A stretch of 64,000 nt of DNA from Combretum micranthum (Eukaryota; Streptophyta; Magnoliopsida; Myrtales; Combretaceae). Below the pieces are notes generated by a model. It was given only the letters and a program-made list of their open reading frames with translations, had not been told where the DNA came from and searched no databases. Below are positions 59,676-64,000 of the stretch, piece by piece. Numbering within the stretch: the first letter of the stretch is position 1; each line of letters opens with the position of its first letter. The translations under genes and the position numbers were made by a program. The stretch spans positions 310,001-374,000 of the forward strand of contig JAMXBD010001388.1 in the NCBI GenBank assembly GCA_024138025.1, given 5' to 3'.

Positions 59676-62225
59676 TGTAGACATCTCATTTTGACATTTT
59701 TTGTCAAAATAAATACTTAGGATAGTATATACATAATTAGAATAATTGAATTTTGCAAATTATAAATATTAAAGCTAGGAATAAAAAAAAAAAAAATAAT
59801 AATAATGAATCAATTTAATAGAAATTAATACAATAGATGTAATATGGATAATTAATATAGTATAATGTAATTTTGAAAATTCGAAAAAAAAAAAAAAAAA
59901 CACTGTTCATCGTCTCCTACCTCCGGCCGCCCGATGGGGCGTTTTCAAGTCTATTTTTGACCCGTTTTCAAACCCGTTTTTTACAAAATAAATACATATT
60001 TTGAAAGTAGGCGCGGAGTAGTTTACATTGGTATAAAATTTTGTTGTTTTCATCAAGAGAAAGGGTTTCAAATTTGAATTCGAAAATTAAAAAAAACTCG
60101 TTTTTTAGCTTCCGGAAAAAAGGCAAAATCCGAGATTTTCGTTGTTTAACGTTCAAAATCTAACGGTAATGACAGCTATTTTCATGTTAATGACAACTAA
60201 TTAATAGTTGTAATTTGTTTTTCGGATTAGAATAAAAAAGCCCTAATTTTAGATCTATAAATAGAGGAAGAGAAAAAACGAAACGGGGGGGACAGAAAAG
60301 AAAGAAAAGAAAAAAAAAAAAAACATTTGATAGACCAAAAAACCACTCTGAATCGCGACGCTCTGGGACTCGAGATTCCAACCATCTTCTACCAATCGGC
60401 GTCTGCTCCGCGTGATACTTCCCAGGCTAAGTTGAGGAAATTAGATGGTGCAGGAAGTTCCGGTGGGTTGGAATTCATAGGGAAGGTCATCGGCGTCCTC
60501 AATTCTCCCAGTCCGAACACCATCCATAGACTGCACCGGTCGTCGAACCCAACCCACCGTTCCCTCTGCTTCTTCGTGCACTTCAGTAAGCAATAATAAC
60601 AACATTACAATAATTGCCTTATAATAGTGATAATTGTGAAAGTCTGATTGTAATAATAATAAAAAAACTGCTACAATAATATTACGTGATCAATTGATTC
60701 TCTTGAAAATTTTAAAAAACATGTATAATTAATGAATATGATAATATGCTTTAAAGATGGAATTTGTTTTTTTTTTTGAAATTAACAATTGCTCTTTTAT
60801 ATTGTAATGCATTATTTTATAAATTCTTGATATTCATCATGATGAATGTTGCCCTGATATGTATGTGCCTTCTTGATATCTTTTTGACATGAGAATTTTG
60901 ATTAGACCATGATTAATGTTTTGCTCTAATAGTGTAATATGAGATTTTTAATAGTAAATGTATTCTAAAATTTTAAATTTGTAATGGATAGGTGATAGTC
61001 CATTATTTTTAAAACATTGAACCTTGTGAATATTTTATTTCATCATCGCATATATGTTCATAATAGTCTAAATTGAAATTGATATTAAGATGATGTGTGA
61101 GAATAAAATTGTGTGAGTTTGTCTTGATTAACATATTGAAAATCGATATTCCTTTTGACGATTTGATTTGGATACTCAAAACTCTTTTGTCACTTAGAAA
61201 AGTTAATTCTTATAAATTTGTTAAAACATAACTTGATGGTCCTTTTTGCATTAATATAGTAATGATTTTGTTTTCTTGTGATAAAATTGAATTTATATAT
61301 ATATATATATATATATCATGTTAGGTATGTGTTCATAGAATTACATTAAAATCTTGTTATTAATAATATACCTATAATCATGCCATAATCATAAGGAATA
61401 TATGATTTTTTTTTTTTTAAGTTTTAGGTTTACAATATTTGAATTGTGTGATCATGTATGATGATTAGTCATTAATATTCCTTTTATGCCATAATGTAGT
61501 GATGACCTTGATTGTAATAATATTGAATTTTATGATTTCACCATATATGAAACCATATTGAAATCTTGCCCTTCATAATGTAGTTTCAATGATTTATAAA
61601 TCTTGATTATGCCATGATATTGCTTTGTTGAAATTAGCTTGTTGAATATTGACATTCCTTATAATATTTTTATTCTTGATGATATATATGATCAATTGAT
61701 ATGCATGATATGTGGTTATGATTTCTTGTTCAAAATTTTTGTCACCTAGAAAAATCCGATTTTCATAAAATTGCTAAAACCTAACTTGATAGATTTAGGG
61801 TTCATGTTAAAAGATATGTATATATTTTTCATAAAAACTTAATGAACTTAAAGTGAAAAGATTTCGGAAAATTCTAAAATTAACCAACAAACTAAATTTT
61901 TCTAAAAGAACTACGTGTGTCTGATCCCGATTAGCGGGTACGTAGGCACCTAAATGGCGACTTAAAATATGTAAAAAAATTATTTTTGTGAATTTATTTG
62001 ATTTTTTAGTTTAGAATAAGTGAATATTGATAGAATTTGATAAGATTTTGATAATTTGAATAATTAGAGCTTTTAGATTATATATGGTTATCGATGGAAT
62101 TTGATTAGTATTTTTGTGCATATTAGACATATGTTTAGTTAATTAATTATAAATAGTTTAGATTTTGAAATAGGTTCAAAAGAAACAATTTAATATGAAA
62201 GTTAAAGTGGTACCGAGGGGCTAAC
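59676..62225 (+). mobile_element. LTR of a Ty3/gypsy (Tat-like) element, left arm of the palindrome
   Basis: Begins TGTAGACATCTCATTTTGAC, the type of start seen in plant Tat/Ogre-like LTRs. It has TATAAATA at 60256-60263 followed by a purine-rich leader. It carries CGATTAGCGGGTACGTAGGC at 61928-61947, a word typical of the transcribed part of such LTRs, and may end at GGGGCTAACA (62216-62225). Lineage is inferred from these motifs only. No gag or pol follows; the sequence instead turns back on itself after 62214. The frame at 60327-60596 inside it looks like chance. Confidence 0.5.
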
Positions 62226-64000
62226 AAAAAATCGTTTTTGAAAACGAGAACCAGAAATTAACTTGAGTTCGGGGGCTAACCTATTAAAACCTAAACGGTT
62301 ACCACTTTAACTTTCCATATTTAAATTGCTTTCTTTTGAACCCTAATTTCAAAATCTAAACTATTTATCAAATCTAATTAACTAAACATATGTCTAATAT
62401 GCACAAAAATACTAATCAAATTCCATCGATAACCATATATAATCTAAAAACTCTAAATATTCAAATTAATCAAATCTTATCAAATTCTATCAATATTCAC
62501 TTATTCTAAACTAAACAAATCAAATAAATTCACAAAAATAATTTTTTTACATATTTTAAGTCGCCCATTTAGGTGCCTACGTACCCGCTAATCGGGATCA
62601 GACCACACGTAGTTCTTTTAGAAAAATTTAGTTTGTTGGTTAATTTTAGAATTTTCCGAAATCTTTTCACTTTAAGTTCATTAAGTTTTTATGAAAAATA
62701 TATACATATCTTTTAACATGAACCCTAAATCTATCAAGTTAGGTTTTAGCAATTTTATGAAAAATCGGATTTTTCTAGGTGACAAAAATTTTGAACAAGA
62801 AATCATAACCACATATCATGCATATCAATTGATCATATATATCATCAAGAATAAAAATATTATAAGGAATGTCAATATTCAACAAGCTAATTTCAACAAA
62901 GCAATATCATGGCATAATCAAGATTTATAAATCATTGAAACTACATTATGAAGGGCAAGATTTCAATATGGTTTCATATATGGTGAAATCATAAAATTCA
63001 ATATTATTACAATCAAGGTCATCACTACATTATGGCATAAAAGGAATATTAATGACTAATCATCATACATGATCACACAATTCAAATATTGTAAACCTAA
63101 AACTTAAAAAAAAAAAATCATATATTCCTTATGATTATGGCATGATTATAGGTATATTATCAATAACAAGATTTTAATGTAATTCTATGAACACATACCT
63201 AACATGATATATATATATATATATATTTATAAATTCAATTTTATCACAAGAAAACAAAATCATTACTATATTAATGCAAAAAGGACCATCAAGTTATGTT
63301 TTAACAAATTTATAAGAATTAACTTTTCTAAGTGACAAAAGAGTTTTGAGTATCCAAATCAAATCGTCAAAAGGAACATCGATTTTCAATATGTTAATCA
63401 AGACAAACTCACACAATTTTATTCTCACACATCATCTTAATATCAATTTCAATTTAGACTATTATGAACATATATGCGATGATGAAATAAAATATTCACA
63501 AGGTTCAATGTTTTAAAAATAATGGACTATCACCTATCCATTACAAATTTAAAATTTTAGAATACATTTACTATTAAAAATCTCATATTACACTATTAGA
63601 GCAAAACATTAATCATGGTCTAATCAAAATTCTCATGTCAAAAAGATATCAAGAAGGCACATACATATCAGGGCAACATTCATCATGATGAATATCAAGA
63701 ATTTATAAAATAATGCATTACAATATAAAAGAGCAATTGTTAATTTCAAAAAAAAAAACAAATTCATCTTTAAAGCATATTATCATATTCATTAATTATA
63801 CATGTTTTTTAAAATTTTCAAGAGAATCAATTGATCACGTAATATTATTGTAGCAGTTTTTTTATTATTATTACAATCAGACTTTCACAATTATCACTAT
63901 TATAAGGCAATTATTGTAATGTTGTTATTATTGCTTACTGAAGTGCACGAAGAAGCAGAGGGAACGGTGGGTTGGGTTCGACGACCGGTGCAGTCTATGG
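60524..64000. repeat. Large inverted repeat (arms about 1.7 kb or more, 82-base spacer), right arm cut by window end
   Basis: Left arm 60524-62214, spacer 62215-62296, right arm 62297-64000 reading as the reverse complement of the left. Example: CCATAGACTGCACCGG at 60524 pairs with CCGGTGCAGTCTATGG at the last bases of the window. The arms agree almost base for base in their outer part, including the TA microsatellites (about 61296-61317 and 63208-63226). They differ more towards the centre, where the left arm lacks single bases (AATGGCGAC against AATGGGCGAC, GTGTGTCTG against GTGTGGTCTG) and has local changes. The left arm continues outward as an LTR to 59676; the partner would lie beyond the window. 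Confidence 0.9.

Noticed and set aside
60327..60596. 89-codon open frame near a TATA box
   Set aside because: It lies in the transcribed leader of an LTR, shows no known motif, and its inverted copy lies at the window end.

Overview
The window looks like a piece of a flowering-plant (dicot-type) nuclear genome. It is strongly AT-rich by eye. Its genes have many short exons with GT..AG introns and plant-specific families: a lignin-type laccase with a miR397 site, a plant BET1-like SNARE, and a plant HAD phosphatase of the pyrimidine 5'-nucleotidase type. Most of the rest is plant transposable-element debris. The species cannot be named from this sequence.

Layout. 1-2130: the 3' part of a BET1-like SNARE gene, + strand. 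2131-8640: intergenic with MITEs and one LTR-like piece. 8652-12050: a laccase gene, + strand (TATA box, five exons, poly(A) signal). 11980-16340: a decayed duplication of the laccase 3' flank. 17156-25600: a transposon-rich block with two hAT-like elements, a Cassandra TRIM carrying a 5S-rRNA-like stretch, a second TRIM, and MITEs. 26000-35900: gene-poor DNA with MITEs and microsatellites. 35929-39449: a HAD-family phosphatase gene, + strand, with an intron in its 5' leader. 41440-46019: a SINE-like sequence split by a Mutator-type MITE, then a 3.5-kb solo LTR. 48777-49712: a hAT-like element carrying an intron-containing fragment of a GH1 beta-glucosidase gene. 54654-58429: a second long solo LTR inside an older MITE. 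59676-64000: an LTR followed by a near-perfect inverted copy of itself, running off the window end.

The three genes show no operon-like or pathway link: ER-Golgi vesicle fusion, cell-wall lignin oxidation and small-molecule dephosphorylation. All three carry one-base deletions inside otherwise perfectly conserved exons (at least five in total, mostly in short homopolymers). This suggests residual assembly indels rather than three independent pseudogenes, and it should colour any reading of the large palindrome.

I found no convincing undescribed molecular system. The most unusual items are the hAT element with captured beta-glucosidase exons, the hAT element inserted at the exact edge of a Cassandra element, and the large foldback at the right end. 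All exon calls, element boundaries and target-site duplications were read by eye.
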